Source: a virus. From it: a DNA stretch of 28,054 nt. This document shows, piece after piece, positions 10,301 to 17,318 of this stretch. How positions within the stretch are numbered: position 1 is the first letter of the stretch; each line of letters begins with the position of its first letter. The translations under genes and the position numbers were made by a program. The notes beneath the pieces are model-generated. The model was not told where the DNA came from, ran no database searches, and saw only the letters and a list, made by a program, of their open reading frames with translations. The stretch lies in the IMG/VR virus record IMGVR_UViG_3300046468_000079, positions 1 through 28,054 of that record; one strand, written 5' to 3'.

Positions 10301-10540
10301 AGAATTGGTATAGCTCCATTAATGGGTGAAGGTAAACCTTATGGTTCTTCTATGAAATCTAAAGTAGGATTACTTGGCCCAAGTGCATCACAAATTTATA
10401 ATGTGTTTGATATTATGTATGATGTTGGTGGCAAATCATATAATCACTATACAGCACGTAATGTGCGTAGATTAATTCCATTTCAGAACGTATGGTACTT
10501 AGATTGGTTATTTGACGATATAGAAAAAGGACTTCGATAA
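7334..10540 (+). CDS. Large internal virion protein, gp16-position ejection protein
   Basis: A 1068-residue protein, coupled to the previous gene by a 1-nt TAATG overlap and to the tail fibre by another. An Ala/Gly-rich, amphipathic helix-rich region lies near residues 105-175 and long charged helices fill the middle. Hydrophobic stretches occur at ~678-705 (ALTMLTGFFAAVADVPRTIM) and ~926-945 (FLFGSMLLMGSGMLVDAVYS). It ends with an aromatic, Trp-rich tail (QNVWYLDWLFDDI). I see no N-terminal transglycosylase motif like that of T7 gp16; that activity may have moved to the upstream protein. It is probably part of the DNA-ejection conduit across the cell envelope. Confidence 0.78.
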   Translation: MTAFPFKPSDAESLKQQRNTPIEYSPYADFQQGFASENLTSMAVDYLVNYQDFVPDENYNPKNDPQLKNYEDFYDQFMFSKSAAESTAIIQKLNTQAEQNYASPWYHIGKITGAFLDPSSLLLATKAGQSAKVFGTAFTAEEIAKQNIDPTRPDDYVPWIVAGGYGLPYIINKMGKGTIGGSTQQKIIDADKSFHAPPKTMTQEIYEDGKFINPNERPPTPGNVGAAANEQKVKPTPSQEFQGERFVKSNLGIFGEDGPWTNVFRVTKAVSKNARTMIADILDTPLLKLKNTKEYGFKSTDPSIELQLRMREVGSIEAMKDIKEQYMKYIARVQDAHPKTELGINMHNIMNSQMSLAQFSREVTLTRLKGMQNDIPEIAQAARITQDKVYGPIGKEMQELGIRKLPIERELNFWKGTMDTMKKKGETSKSFKSKVDGTTSQYSATEIKNKIAKLEERLKASDGLIKDYVNIIYNKTNIDKNKELFKNIIREDLIKRGKYINEKKLNTLVDDLAGHFPFQRFEKTKYTDDIKDLIFERYAFNRPRYARATRARELNLLPETQVKLLENDFMVSDIFSLMKTYYRQVTPDILFTKKYGDPNGLGYKYIDEAQSMTFPGLYQVAEEYNIKAFKAKTKAQKAKIMAERNKVLEDLEAGIELVRGTYGLPADPHAWTSRAMRTMKHYNALTMLTGFFAAVADVPRTIMTSGIQRGFKTQFEMWADMLSNKKFGIFKAGKKEAQSFAEAVDMVTGQRAMLFSDIGDMFGMSSKVEGMMGKAANFNFMYINMMSRWTEFMKSAASVTIGSRILEDSVKWSKGTLSDKFKTKLAASGIDEEVAKRIAKMYEEHGTKTVHNRMANSVEWTDDLAKQRFGAALNKDINITIVTPGKGDTPLFMNYELASTIVQFKKFAMASTQRMLMRGMQEKDMDFLFGSMLLMGSGMLVDAVYSEFRFNKDYSKKSLTAKLLAAFDRSGLGGIFVDVNRSIEALTDNRIGIAPLMGEGKPYGSSMKSKVGLLGPSASQIYNVFDIMYDVGGKSYNHYTARNVRRLIPFQNVWYLDWLFDDIEKGLR

Positions 10541-11850
10541 TGAGTATAACAATTTCAGATGTAGAACCACGAGTTCAATATACAGCAACAGCTGGACAAA
10601 CTAGCTTTACTGTAGGATTCGAGTTTTTTGATAATGCAGATTTAAAAGTATTTAATGGTACAACATTATTAACTTTTTCTGCATCACCATCAGATGCAAC
10701 AGAATATTCTGTATCTGGTGCAGGACAAACTGGTGGTGGATCTATTACATTAGGTTCGCCTGGTGCTACAGTAAATGATGTAATTACAATATCTAGAGAT
10801 TTAGCAATTGCAAGATCTACAGATTTTCCAACATCTGGTGCTTTTCAAATAGGATCACTTAATACAGAATTAGATAAAATTATTGCTATGTGTCAGCAAT
10901 TAGAAAGAGATTTAAAATTTTCTCCTAAAGCTGCTGCTACTACAGCAAATACATTTAATATAACATTTCCAAACCTTGTTGCTAATAAAGTTTTATCAGT
11001 AAATAGTTCTGGTAATGGATTAGAATTTGCACAAGATTTAACCGACATAACTGCTCTTGCAGCAATTACTAGCGATATTACTGCTTTAAGTGCTATAGCT
11101 AGTGATATTGCAGCAGTAGAAAATATTAAAGCTGATATAACTTCAGTTGCAAATGATGCTACTGATATTGGAACTGTTGCAGCTAAAGCAACTGAAATAG
11201 GTAGATTAGGTACAGTAGATGCAGTAGCAGATTTAGCTTTACTTGGTACTTCGGCAGTAGTTACTGATATGGATTTATTAGCAACTTCTGCAAATATAAC
11301 TGCAATGGGAAATCTTGGTACTTCAGCAAATGTTACAGCAATGGGATTACTTGGTACTTCTAGTGTAATAACAGATATGGGATTATTAGGAACTACAGAT
11401 GTTGTTGCAGACATGGCTTTACTTGCAAATTCTGATGTAATAGCTGACATGGCTTTACTTGCTACTTCAGATGTAATTGCAGATATGAACACACTTGCAA
11501 CATCAGATATAGTTTCAGATTTAAATACTTTAGCAACTACAGATATTGTTAATGACCTTAATCAATTAGCAACTTCAGATTTTGTATCTGATTTAAATGC
11601 TATTGAAGGAATAAAAGCTAATGTAACAACTGTTGCTGATAATATTTCTGGTGTAACTAGTTTTGCTGAAAGATATAGAGTTGGCTCATCTGATCCATCT
11701 TCAAGCAATGATGAAGGAGATTTATTTTATAATTCTACAAGCAATGTATTAAAATACTATAATGGAAGTGCGTGGACAAATATTGAATCTACTGATACTT
11801 CTAATTTAGCAACAAATGGATTCGCTATAGCCATGGCGATTGCATTATAA
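10540..11850 (+). CDS. Tail fibre protein with T7 gp17-like N-terminus
   Basis: 436 residues. The first ~130 match the T7 tail-fibre attachment domain pattern: ITISDVEPRVQYTATAGQTS, FTVGFEFFDNADLKVF, then ISRDLAIARSTDF and the closing LERDLKFSP helix. Residues ~165-232 are loose DIT-x-V/L-A repeats, followed by ten tandem 12-residue units (233-352). The C-terminus has GDLFYNSTSNVLKYYNGSAW, a motif common in marine phage fibres. The N-terminus should dock on the adaptor/nozzle; the repeats probably build a trimeric shaft. It lacks a large receptor-binding head, which may be supplied by the small fibre genes downstream. Confidence 0.88.
   Translation: MSITISDVEPRVQYTATAGQTSFTVGFEFFDNADLKVFNGTTLLTFSASPSDATEYSVSGAGQTGGGSITLGSPGATVNDVITISRDLAIARSTDFPTSGAFQIGSLNTELDKIIAMCQQLERDLKFSPKAAATTANTFNITFPNLVANKVLSVNSSGNGLEFAQDLTDITALAAITSDITALSAIASDIAAVENIKADITSVANDATDIGTVAAKATEIGRLGTVDAVADLALLGTSAVVTDMDLLATSANITAMGNLGTSANVTAMGLLGTSSVITDMGLLGTTDVVADMALLANSDVIADMALLATSDVIADMNTLATSDIVSDLNTLATTDIVNDLNQLATSDFVSDLNAIEGIKANVTTVADNISGVTSFAERYRVGSSDPSSSNDEGDLFYNSTSNVLKYYNGSAWTNIESTDTSNLATNGFAIAMAIAL
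11236..11595 (+). repeat. Ten tandem 36-bp in-frame repeats in the tail fibre
   Basis: Ten contiguous units of exactly 36 nt encode a 12-residue repeat of consensus xLLATSDVIADM (variants GLLGTSSVITDM, NTLATSDIVSDL and so on). The DNA copies have diverged, while spacing and hydrophobic positions are kept, so selection acts on the protein. No spacers separate the units. Likely a regular fibre shaft whose length can change by unit gain or loss. Confidence 0.9.
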
Positions 11851-11862
11851 TAAAGGAGATAT

Positions 11863-12189
11863 ATGGCACAAAACTTTAGACGATACACAAGTAATAATGT
11901 AGGCACAGGAGCTGCAACTTTATTTACTTCAGATAGTTATGATACTGTTGTTGGTATATCAGTTTCAAATGTTACAACATCTGCTGTTGTAGCATCTGTA
12001 TATATTAATGATAGTTCTAATGACATCTATTTAATTAAAGACGCACCAATACCTGCTGGTTCATCATTACAAGTATTAGATGGTGGAGCAAAGTTTGTAG
12101 TTCAATCTGGTGATGCTTTAAAAGTAATATCAGATACAGCTTCATCTTTAGACGTTTGGGTATCAACAGTAGATGCAATAAGTACATAG
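11863..12189 (+). CDS. Small virion/appendage protein
   Basis: A 108-residue, beta-rich protein with no membrane segment, preceded by AAGGAGAT 4-5 nt before the ATG. It opens NFRRYTSNNVGTGAATLFTS and continues with a pattern of alternating strands (VVGISVSNVT, ASVYINDSSNDIYLIKDAPI, SSLQVLDGGAKFVV). Comparable proteins sit beside fibre genes in marine podo- and myoviruses, and I take it as a neck or tail-appendage structural protein with a compact beta-sandwich. No specific function can be read from the sequence. Confidence 0.65.
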   Translation: MAQNFRRYTSNNVGTGAATLFTSDSYDTVVGISVSNVTTSAVVASVYINDSSNDIYLIKDAPIPAGSSLQVLDGGAKFVVQSGDALKVISDTASSLDVWVSTVDAIST

Positions 12190-12196
12190 GAGATTA

Positions 12197-12979
12197 ATGC
12201 CGTTTATAGGAAATCAACCAGCATTAAGTTATACAAGTTTTGCTAAGCAAGACTTTAGTACAAGTGCGACTACATCTTACACATTGGATAATCCAGTTAC
12301 TAATGCAAATGAGTTAGCATTATTTATTAACTTTGTAAGACAAGAGCCTACAACTGCATATTCTGCAAGTGGAACTACATTGACACTAACAAGTGCTACT
12401 GCATCATCTGACGATATGTACTGTGTGTATTTAGGTAAAGCTGTTCAAACTGTTAATCCACCAAACGCATCTGTTGGTTTATCTCAACTAACTGCTAGTG
12501 GTACAAAAGACGCAACTACATTTCTAAGAGGAGATAACACATTTGCTGTTGCTGGTGGAACAAATACTCCAGCTTTTTCTGCATATTTAAGTTCAGATCA
12601 AAGTGGTATTAGTCAAAATACAGATGTTAAAATTACAATAAACGCAGAAGATTTTGATACTGATAGTGCTTATGACCATTCTACAAATTATAGATTTACA
12701 CCTCAAACTGCTGGTAAATATTTTTTTCATGGACAAATAAAATGTAATACTTCAACAGAAAATGATTTTGTTGCAAAAATAAAAAAAAATGGAAGTGATA
12801 CAAAAAATAGAAGAATGCAAAATGTAGATCAAGATGCAGTAGATGTTTCTTGCGTATTAGACATGAATGGTTCTAGTGATTATGTTGAACTTTATGGTAG
12901 ATTTACAAACGCAAATATTACAGCAGTTTCTGAAAGTGGAGTAACAACATTCTTTTTTGGATATAGATTAATTACATAG
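12197..12979 (+). CDS. Tail fibre/adhesin protein with C1q-like C-terminal domain
   Basis: 260 residues in two parts. The N-terminal ~120 residues (YTLDNPVTNANELALFINFV, then LTSATASSDDMYCVYLGKAV) form an attachment-type domain common in marine phage fibres, ending in the linker GTKDATTFLRGDNTF. The C-terminal ~135 residues resemble a C1q/TNF-like jelly roll: PAFSAYLSSDQ, FDTDSAYDHSTNYRFTPQTA, GKYFFHGQI and a final TFFFGYRLI strand. Such domains trimerise and often bind receptors. The linker recurs in the protein starting at 13843, evidence of module swapping. Confidence 0.78.
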   Translation: MPFIGNQPALSYTSFAKQDFSTSATTSYTLDNPVTNANELALFINFVRQEPTTAYSASGTTLTLTSATASSDDMYCVYLGKAVQTVNPPNASVGLSQLTASGTKDATTFLRGDNTFAVAGGTNTPAFSAYLSSDQSGISQNTDVKITINAEDFDTDSAYDHSTNYRFTPQTAGKYFFHGQIKCNTSTENDFVAKIKKNGSDTKNRRMQNVDQDAVDVSCVLDMNGSSDYVELYGRFTNANITAVSESGVTTFFFGYRLIT

Positions 12980-12987
12980 GATAAATT

Positions 12988-13491
12988 ATGGCAATAACAA
13001 AATTAATAGCAGATAGTATTACAAGTGGTGCGATAGGAAACACTCCAGCTTTTTATGCAGAATTAAGTGCAACTACAGGAACTACTGATGCTGGAAATTC
13101 AAAAATACAATTTAATACAGAAATTTTAGATACAGATAATGCTTATGATAATTCTTCTAATTATCGTTTCACAGTACCAAGTGGCAAAGGTGGTAAATAT
13201 TTTATTTTTACAGGATTGTCAGTATATGGAACTGTTAATTATAGTGTTTATGATGCTTATTTAAAAGTTTATAAAAATGGAAGTCAATTTATGACAGAAC
13301 AACATTATGAGCATGATAGTACACCTAATGGCTCTGCATCTTTTCACATAGGTAGAGTTATGAATTTATCTGCTGGAGATTATTTAGAAGTTTATTTATA
13401 TTGTGATACAAATGGTGGTAATCCATCTGTTCAAGGTGGAACAGGCTCATCAAATAACACATATTTTGGTGGCTACAAAATGTTAGTATAA
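12988..13491 (+). CDS. C1q-like adhesin protein
   Basis: 167 residues, essentially a second C1q-like jelly roll with only a ~20-residue leader (MAITKLIADSITSGAIGN). Strand landmarks parallel the preceding gene: PAFYAELSATTG, ILDTDNAYDNSSNYRFTVPS, GGKYFIFTGLSVYG, YLKVYKNGSQF, AGDYLEVYLY and YFGGYKML at the end. It probably trimerises and acts in host recognition, either as an alternative tip or a second adhesin. It seems to be a paralogue of the C-terminal half of the gene at 12197, retained by duplication or acquired separately. Confidence 0.75.
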   Translation: MAITKLIADSITSGAIGNTPAFYAELSATTGTTDAGNSKIQFNTEILDTDNAYDNSSNYRFTVPSGKGGKYFIFTGLSVYGTVNYSVYDAYLKVYKNGSQFMTEQHYEHDSTPNGSASFHIGRVMNLSAGDYLEVYLYCDTNGGNPSVQGGTGSSNNTYFGGYKMLV

Positions 13492-13509
13492 AATTAAGGA
13501 GGACAAACT

Positions 13510-13839
13510 ATGGCACAACTAAGTACAAAAATAAAATCATACTGCGAAGCAAATGGTGTTTCAAATGTAGATTTTACAAATGATGTTATGTTGCAAGATG
13601 ACAGCGATGGTAATGGTGCTTACATTAAGGAGTGGAATTTAGATATTGCACAACCAACAGACGCACAATTAACAGCACAAGAAACTTCAGCTAACACAGA
13701 AGAAGCCAATAACGAAGTTAAAGCAACTAGAAAAGCTTTATATGGAGATATTGGAGAACAGCTAGACGAAATCTATAAAGATATAGATGGTTGGAAAGCT
13801 AGAATTAAATCAATTAAAGACGCAAATCCAAAAGGTTAA
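13510..13839 (+). CDS. Fibre-linked chaperone-like protein (XkdW-like)
   Basis: A 109-residue acidic, helical protein behind a strong AAGGAGG site. The middle has QPTDAQLTAQE, and the C-terminus has LYGDIGEQLDEIYKDIDGWK followed by ARIKSIKDANPKG. The same closing pattern (YPSIQEQLD...W...I..K) appears in the protein at 15419-15721. From memory this is the pattern of the XkdW-like proteins that accompany tail fibres in marine phages. Likely an assembly helper or small fibre-associated protein; the exact role is unknown. Confidence 0.6.
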   Translation: MAQLSTKIKSYCEANGVSNVDFTNDVMLQDDSDGNGAYIKEWNLDIAQPTDAQLTAQETSANTEEANNEVKATRKALYGDIGEQLDEIYKDIDGWKARIKSIKDANPKG

Positions 13840-13842
13840 TGA

Positions 13843-14682
13843 ATGGCATATATAGGTAAGACACCAACAATAGGAAACTTCCAAGTCTGCGATGCAATAT
13901 CAGTAGTCAATGGTCAAGCTGCATACACTATGCAAGTAGGCTCTGTAAATGTATCTCCAGAAAGTGCTAATCACATGTTGGTTAGTTTGAATGGTATTTT
14001 ACAAAAACCAGGAAGTTCTTATACTGTATCTGGTTCTACAATTACCTTTGCATCAAACCTAGTTACAGGAGATGTGATCGACTTCATTCAAATATTGGGT
14101 AATGTTCTTGATCTTGGAGTACCTAGTGATGCTACAGTTTCACTTGCTAAGCTAACAGCTACAGGAACTAAATCATCTTCTACTTTTTTAAGAGGAGATA
14201 ATACTTTTGCTTCTGCACAAGGTAAATTTGAAAGTCAATTATTACAAGTAAGACATGAAACTTCATCTGGTACTCATGGAGGAGATGCAGTCGCTAATAC
14301 AGATAATGTTAGAGTTTTAAATACTGTTGTTACAAATGAAATTACTGGTGCATCTTTAAGTTCAAATAGAATTACATTACCATCTGGCACTTATTACATT
14401 AATTCAGTAGGAATTAGTTATGATACTGCTACTCACAGAATAATTTTATACAATTATACTGATAGTAGCGTTACTCTTTTAGGATTAATGGTTTATGCAG
14501 ATGTAAATAATGAAGTAGCAAATCACTCCTTTTTAAATGGAAGATTTACAATTTCATCTCAAAAAGTTTTTGAAATAAGACATTTTACAGAAACAGCTAA
14601 ATCTACTTTAGGTTTAGGAGTTTCTGGTGGCGATAGTAGAACAAATGTATTTGCAGATGTTCAAATATGGAAGGTAGCTTAA
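13843..14682 (+). CDS. Tail fibre/adhesin protein with a marine-phage N-terminal module
   Basis: 279 residues. The N-terminal ~90 (YIGKTPTIGNFQVCDAISVV, then HMLVSLNGILQKPGSSYTVS and TGDVIDFIQIL) form a module I recognise as widespread in marine phage fibres. Codon use there looks less AT-biased than in its neighbours (GTC, GGC, CTC and ATC codons), which hints at recent horizontal movement. The linker TGTKSSSTFLRGDNTF matches that in the gene at 12197. The C-terminal ~150 residues are a beta-rich head of unknown fold ending in VFADVQIWKV. The role is receptor binding by inference. Confidence 0.75.
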   Translation: MAYIGKTPTIGNFQVCDAISVVNGQAAYTMQVGSVNVSPESANHMLVSLNGILQKPGSSYTVSGSTITFASNLVTGDVIDFIQILGNVLDLGVPSDATVSLAKLTATGTKSSSTFLRGDNTFASAQGKFESQLLQVRHETSSGTHGGDAVANTDNVRVLNTVVTNEITGASLSSNRITLPSGTYYINSVGISYDTATHRIILYNYTDSSVTLLGLMVYADVNNEVANHSFLNGRFTISSQKVFEIRHFTETAKSTLGLGVSGGDSRTNVFADVQIWKVA

Positions 14683-14683
14683 T

Positions 14684-14950
14684 ATGAAATACGCATTAAT
14701 TAAAAATAATATTATTGAACAAATATCTTATCAATCAGTAGATAGTTGGGAAGAAGTTGAAGATAATGTTTGTGCTGGAATGATTAAAAAAGCAGATGGA
14801 ACATTTGATTTAACAGATGAAGTTAAACAACAAAATGCAAATTTAGAAACAGAAAAGCAAGACGCAATAACTAAAAAAGCATCTGGCAAACAAAAACTTT
14901 TAGACTTAGGTCTAACCGAAGAAGAAGTTAAAGCATTGATAGGAGTATAA
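14684..14950 (+). CDS. Small fibre-assembly-like protein
   Basis: 88 residues: an N-terminal beta portion (MKYALIKNNIIEQISYQSVD), a charged middle helix (LTDEVKQQNANLETEKQDAI) and a C-terminal KLLDLGLTEEEVKALIGV. The plan, a short strand-rich start and a helical coil ending in a small LGLTEEE helix, resembles tail-fibre assembly chaperones. It sits one base after a fibre gene and 4 nt before another, consistent with a fibre helper. I cannot assign a family with confidence. Confidence 0.55.
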   Translation: MKYALIKNNIIEQISYQSVDSWEEVEDNVCAGMIKKADGTFDLTDEVKQQNANLETEKQDAITKKASGKQKLLDLGLTEEEVKALIGV

Positions 14951-14954
14951 CAAT

Positions 14955-15422
14955 ATGGCATTAATTAAATTAGGAGCAAACGCAATAACAGCTTTACCAA
15001 CTGGTGTAGGTGGTAAGGTTTTGCAAATTGTAACTGCAACCACATCAACAGAAGTTAGCAATACTGCAACTAGTTACATAGATACTGGATTAACAGCTTC
15101 AATTACTCCATCTTCAACTTCAAATAAAGTTTTAATTATAATTCAACAAGTTATGGGTAAAAATTCTGCTAACACATGGATTGATATTAACCTTTTAAGA
15201 GATTCAACAACATTAGCTTCATTAAAAAGTGTTGGTTATACTGCATCAACACAAGCTAATTATATTGGTATTGGCTCTGGTTTTAATTATTTAGATACTC
15301 CTTCAAGTACAAGTAGCCTTACTTTTAAAACTCAATTTAGAAATGTTACAGCATCTGGAACAGTAAAAGCACAACAAGATAATAGTTTAAGTATGATAAC
15401 TTTAATGGAGATAGCTGGATGA
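14955..15422 (+). CDS. Fibre/adhesin head-domain protein
   Basis: 155 residues of the type common in marine phage fibre clusters: a leader ALIKLGANAITALPTGVGGK, then VLQIVTA, SYIDTGLTASITPSSTSNKV and a jelly-roll-like series of strands ending SLSMITLMEIAG. No collagen-like or coiled-coil part, so it is likely a tip or accessory head domain. The stop overlaps the start of the next gene (ATGA). Receptor contact is inferred from the family and the cluster. Confidence 0.7.
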   Translation: MALIKLGANAITALPTGVGGKVLQIVTATTSTEVSNTATSYIDTGLTASITPSSTSNKVLIIIQQVMGKNSANTWIDINLLRDSTTLASLKSVGYTASTQANYIGIGSGFNYLDTPSSTSSLTFKTQFRNVTASGTVKAQQDNSLSMITLMEIAG

Positions 15423-15721
15423 TAGTTGAAGCAATATTAAAAATTAATCCTAATGCAAAAGTAGGTGTTAGAGGTACAGATATTAACACTTGCGAAATAG
15501 AATGGTTAGATGGAACAACACCTATACCAGTAGCTGACATAGAAGCTAAGATGACAGAACTACAAGCAGAGTATGATGCTAACGAATATCAAAGAGAAAG
15601 AGCAACTGCTTATCCATCAATACAAGAACAGTTAGATATGCAATACTGGGATAAAGTTAATGGTACTACTAACTGGCAAGATGCTATTGCTAAAGTTAAA
15701 TTAGATACACCTAAACCATAA
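15419..15721 (+). CDS. XkdW-like fibre-associated protein
   Basis: 100 residues, coupled by ATGA to the preceding adhesin and by TAATG to the next gene. The N-terminal half is a small beta domain (AILKINPNAKVGVRGTDINT, EIEWLDGTTPIP); then comes a helix (IEAKMTELQAEYDANEYQRE) and the closing YPSIQEQLDMQYWDKVNG, W.DAI.KVK. It shares the C-terminal design with the protein at 13510. Members of this group sit next to tail fibres in marine phages; assembly or baseplate-type roles are guesses. Confidence 0.65.
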   Translation: MIVEAILKINPNAKVGVRGTDINTCEIEWLDGTTPIPVADIEAKMTELQAEYDANEYQRERATAYPSIQEQLDMQYWDKVNGTTNWQDAIAKVKLDTPKP

Positions 15722-15960
15722 TGCCTAAAAAAAAAATAACTCCAAAAGAGTATAGCGAAGTAACTACTGGAGTTAGACTTTCATCACACGAAAAACTTTG
15801 TGCTGAAAGAATGAATAATATTTTAAAATCTATTGAAAGACTTGAAAAAAAAGTAGAACAATTAAGTGATCATGTTTCTACTGGAAAAGGAATAGTTAAA
15901 GTACTTGTTGTTCTTGGTAGTCTTGCAGTAGGTGTTATTGGCTATTTTAATTTTAAATGA
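15721..15960 (+). CDS. Small coiled-coil membrane protein, XhlA-like
   Basis: 79 residues: a basic N-terminus (MPKKKITPKEY), an amphipathic coiled coil (~32-53, SIERLEKKVEQLSDHV) and one C-terminal transmembrane helix (VKVLVVLGSLAVGVIGYF). This is the layout of XhlA/hemolysin-type phage lysis accessory proteins. It heads the lysis block and overlaps the next gene by 4 nt (ATGA). Likely a holin partner or lysis regulator; sequence alone does not prove it. Confidence 0.6.
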   Translation: MPKKKITPKEYSEVTTGVRLSSHEKLCAERMNNILKSIERLEKKVEQLSDHVSTGKGIVKVLVVLGSLAVGVIGYFNFK

Positions 15961-16169
15961 AATTTATATTGATAGTGTGGGTTTGTACCTTTACTAGCAA
16001 TCAATGTGGTCCACCTATACAAAGCAATACAATATATAACTCATGGAATGAGTGCGTTGTTGAAGCATACAATTATAGTACTAATTTTCTTGCACAACAG
16101 AAAAATGAAGATGTTAATGAATTTAGATTAGCAACTAAATTTTTGTGTAAGGAAATAGAAAATGTTTAA
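15957..16169 (+). CDS. Small Cys-containing protein with hydrophobic N-terminus
   Basis: 70 residues starting MKFILIVWVCTFTSNQCGPP, a short signal- or anchor-like segment with two Cys. A Tyr/Asn-rich middle (NTIYNSWNECVVEAYNYSTN) and a basic end with another Cys (ATKFLCKEIENV) follow. The spacing of four Cys could allow disulfides outside the cytoplasm. I recall similar small proteins beside lysis genes in marine phages, without known function. The overlaps (4 nt before, 8 nt after) place it in the lysis operon. Confidence 0.6.
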   Translation: MKFILIVWVCTFTSNQCGPPIQSNTIYNSWNECVVEAYNYSTNFLAQQKNEDVNEFRLATKFLCKEIENV

Positions 16170-16926
16170 AGGTCATAGAATAATAGTTATAGGGGATGCT
16201 CATGATAGTCCTCATATAAAACAAGATCGTTTTAAATGGATAGGTAAATATATTAAATCTGTTAAACCAGATTATATTATACAAATAGGTGACTGGGCAT
16301 CTTTTGATAGTCTAAGTTTTTTTCAAAAAAATAGTACACAAGCAGGTAAACTTAAAGATGCTTACATGATGGATATAGAATCAATGCGTAATTCTATAGA
16401 TTTATTAGATAAGCATATTGATAATGATTTAATACCTAGACATGTTACATTTGGTAATCACGAAGAACGAGTTTATAGGTTTGAAGAAAATATTCCAGAG
16501 ATAGCAGGTATGATGAAGAAAGAGCTGCATGATTCTTTTGATGATCGTAAATGGAAACGATCTTCTTATGGTGCTTTTAAGAATATAGGTGGTGTATCAT
16601 TTACTCATTGTCCATTAAATATAATGGGTAAAGAGTATGGTGGTAAAAACTGTGAAGTCCAGGTAGCTAATGATGCTACCAATGATATTGTATTTGGACA
16701 TACTCATAAATTTAGAGATTGGAAAGCTCCCAAAATTGGGGATAAAAATTATGTTAGAATAGTTAATGTAGGATGTGCGTTGCCACATGACCATGTAGAA
16801 GACTATGCTAAGATGAATTTAACTGGGTGGTCTTGGGGTATAGTTGAACTCGGTATCTGGGATAACCATATACAAGAGAGTCAATTTATATCTATGGATA
16901 GACTGGAGAAAACATATGATAACTGA
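16162..16926 (+). CDS. Calcineurin-like metallophosphoesterase
   Basis: 254 residues with the full metal-binding set of the calcineurin-like superfamily in order: GDAH (11-14), GDW (43-45), GNHE (98-101), an isolated His in SFTHCP (149) and GHTH (179-182). These would bind two metals and hydrolyse a phosphomonoester or phosphodiester. The substrate cannot be read off; phage relatives include nucleases, phosphatases and 2',3'-cyclic phosphodiesterases. No signal peptide, so cytoplasmic. It overlaps the previous gene by 8 nt and the endolysin by 11 nt, an unusual place for a nucleic-acid enzyme. All ligands are intact. Confidence 0.88.
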   Translation: MFKGHRIIVIGDAHDSPHIKQDRFKWIGKYIKSVKPDYIIQIGDWASFDSLSFFQKNSTQAGKLKDAYMMDIESMRNSIDLLDKHIDNDLIPRHVTFGNHEERVYRFEENIPEIAGMMKKELHDSFDDRKWKRSSYGAFKNIGGVSFTHCPLNIMGKEYGGKNCEVQVANDATNDIVFGHTHKFRDWKAPKIGDKNYVRIVNVGCALPHDHVEDYAKMNLTGWSWGIVELGIWDNHIQESQFISMDRLEKTYDN

Positions 16927-17317
16927 TGGTACAAATTTTGCTAAATATAATAATTTTAGCAGCAACGAGTTTAAATGTAAATGTTGTGGGGAATTAAAAA
17001 TTTCTGAAATAGTTTTAGACTTTTGCCAGGCATGGCGTACTCATATCCAAGAAGGTGTTACAATTACTTCAGCTTATAGATGTCCAGAACATAACAGTAA
17101 AGTTAGTTCTACTGGAGATAATGGACCACATACTACAGGTTTTGCAGTAGACATTTCTACTTCACCACAATTACAATATAAATTAATTGACTTTGCTTTA
17201 CACTATGATCCTAAACCTACAGGTCTAGGTATAGCAAGATCGTTTACTCATCTTGATTGGTTAACAGCAGATGTTGATCAAAAGTATGTAGTAAGACCTA
17301 ACGTATGGAAATATTAA
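16916..17317 (+). CDS. Endolysin, M15-family peptidase
   Basis: 133 residues from the ATG at 16916, which has GGAG 7 nt upstream; a longer frame from 16844 only overlaps the phosphoesterase gene. Motifs of M15 (D-Ala-D-Ala carboxypeptidase-like) enzymes are complete: SAYRCPEHN (52-60), the zinc pair H72-x6-D79 in PHTTGFAVDI, and the third ligand H112 in THLDW. The start has FKCKCCGE, usual for this subgroup. It would cut peptidoglycan cross-links. No signal peptide, so it needs the holin encoded next, at 17319. Confidence 0.9.
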   Translation: MITDGTNFAKYNNFSSNEFKCKCCGELKISEIVLDFCQAWRTHIQEGVTITSAYRCPEHNSKVSSTGDNGPHTTGFAVDISTSPQLQYKLIDFALHYDPKPTGLGIARSFTHLDWLTADVDQKYVVRPNVWKY

Positions 17318-17318
17318 T

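Noticed and set aside
10893-11492. 199-aa open frame on the - strand opposite the tail fibre repeats
   Set aside because: It is a mirror of the 36-nt periodic repeat with a low-complexity Ala/Ser/Val product, no ribosome site, and lies against a clear gene.
11236-11595. CRISPR-like array (36-bp repeats)
   Set aside because: There are no spacers, the units are divergent and in frame, and they encode a fibre shaft.
16667-16685. GGTAGC/GCTACC hairpin inside the phosphoesterase gene
   Set aside because: Only six pairs inside coding sequence with no following U-tract; chance or codon-driven.
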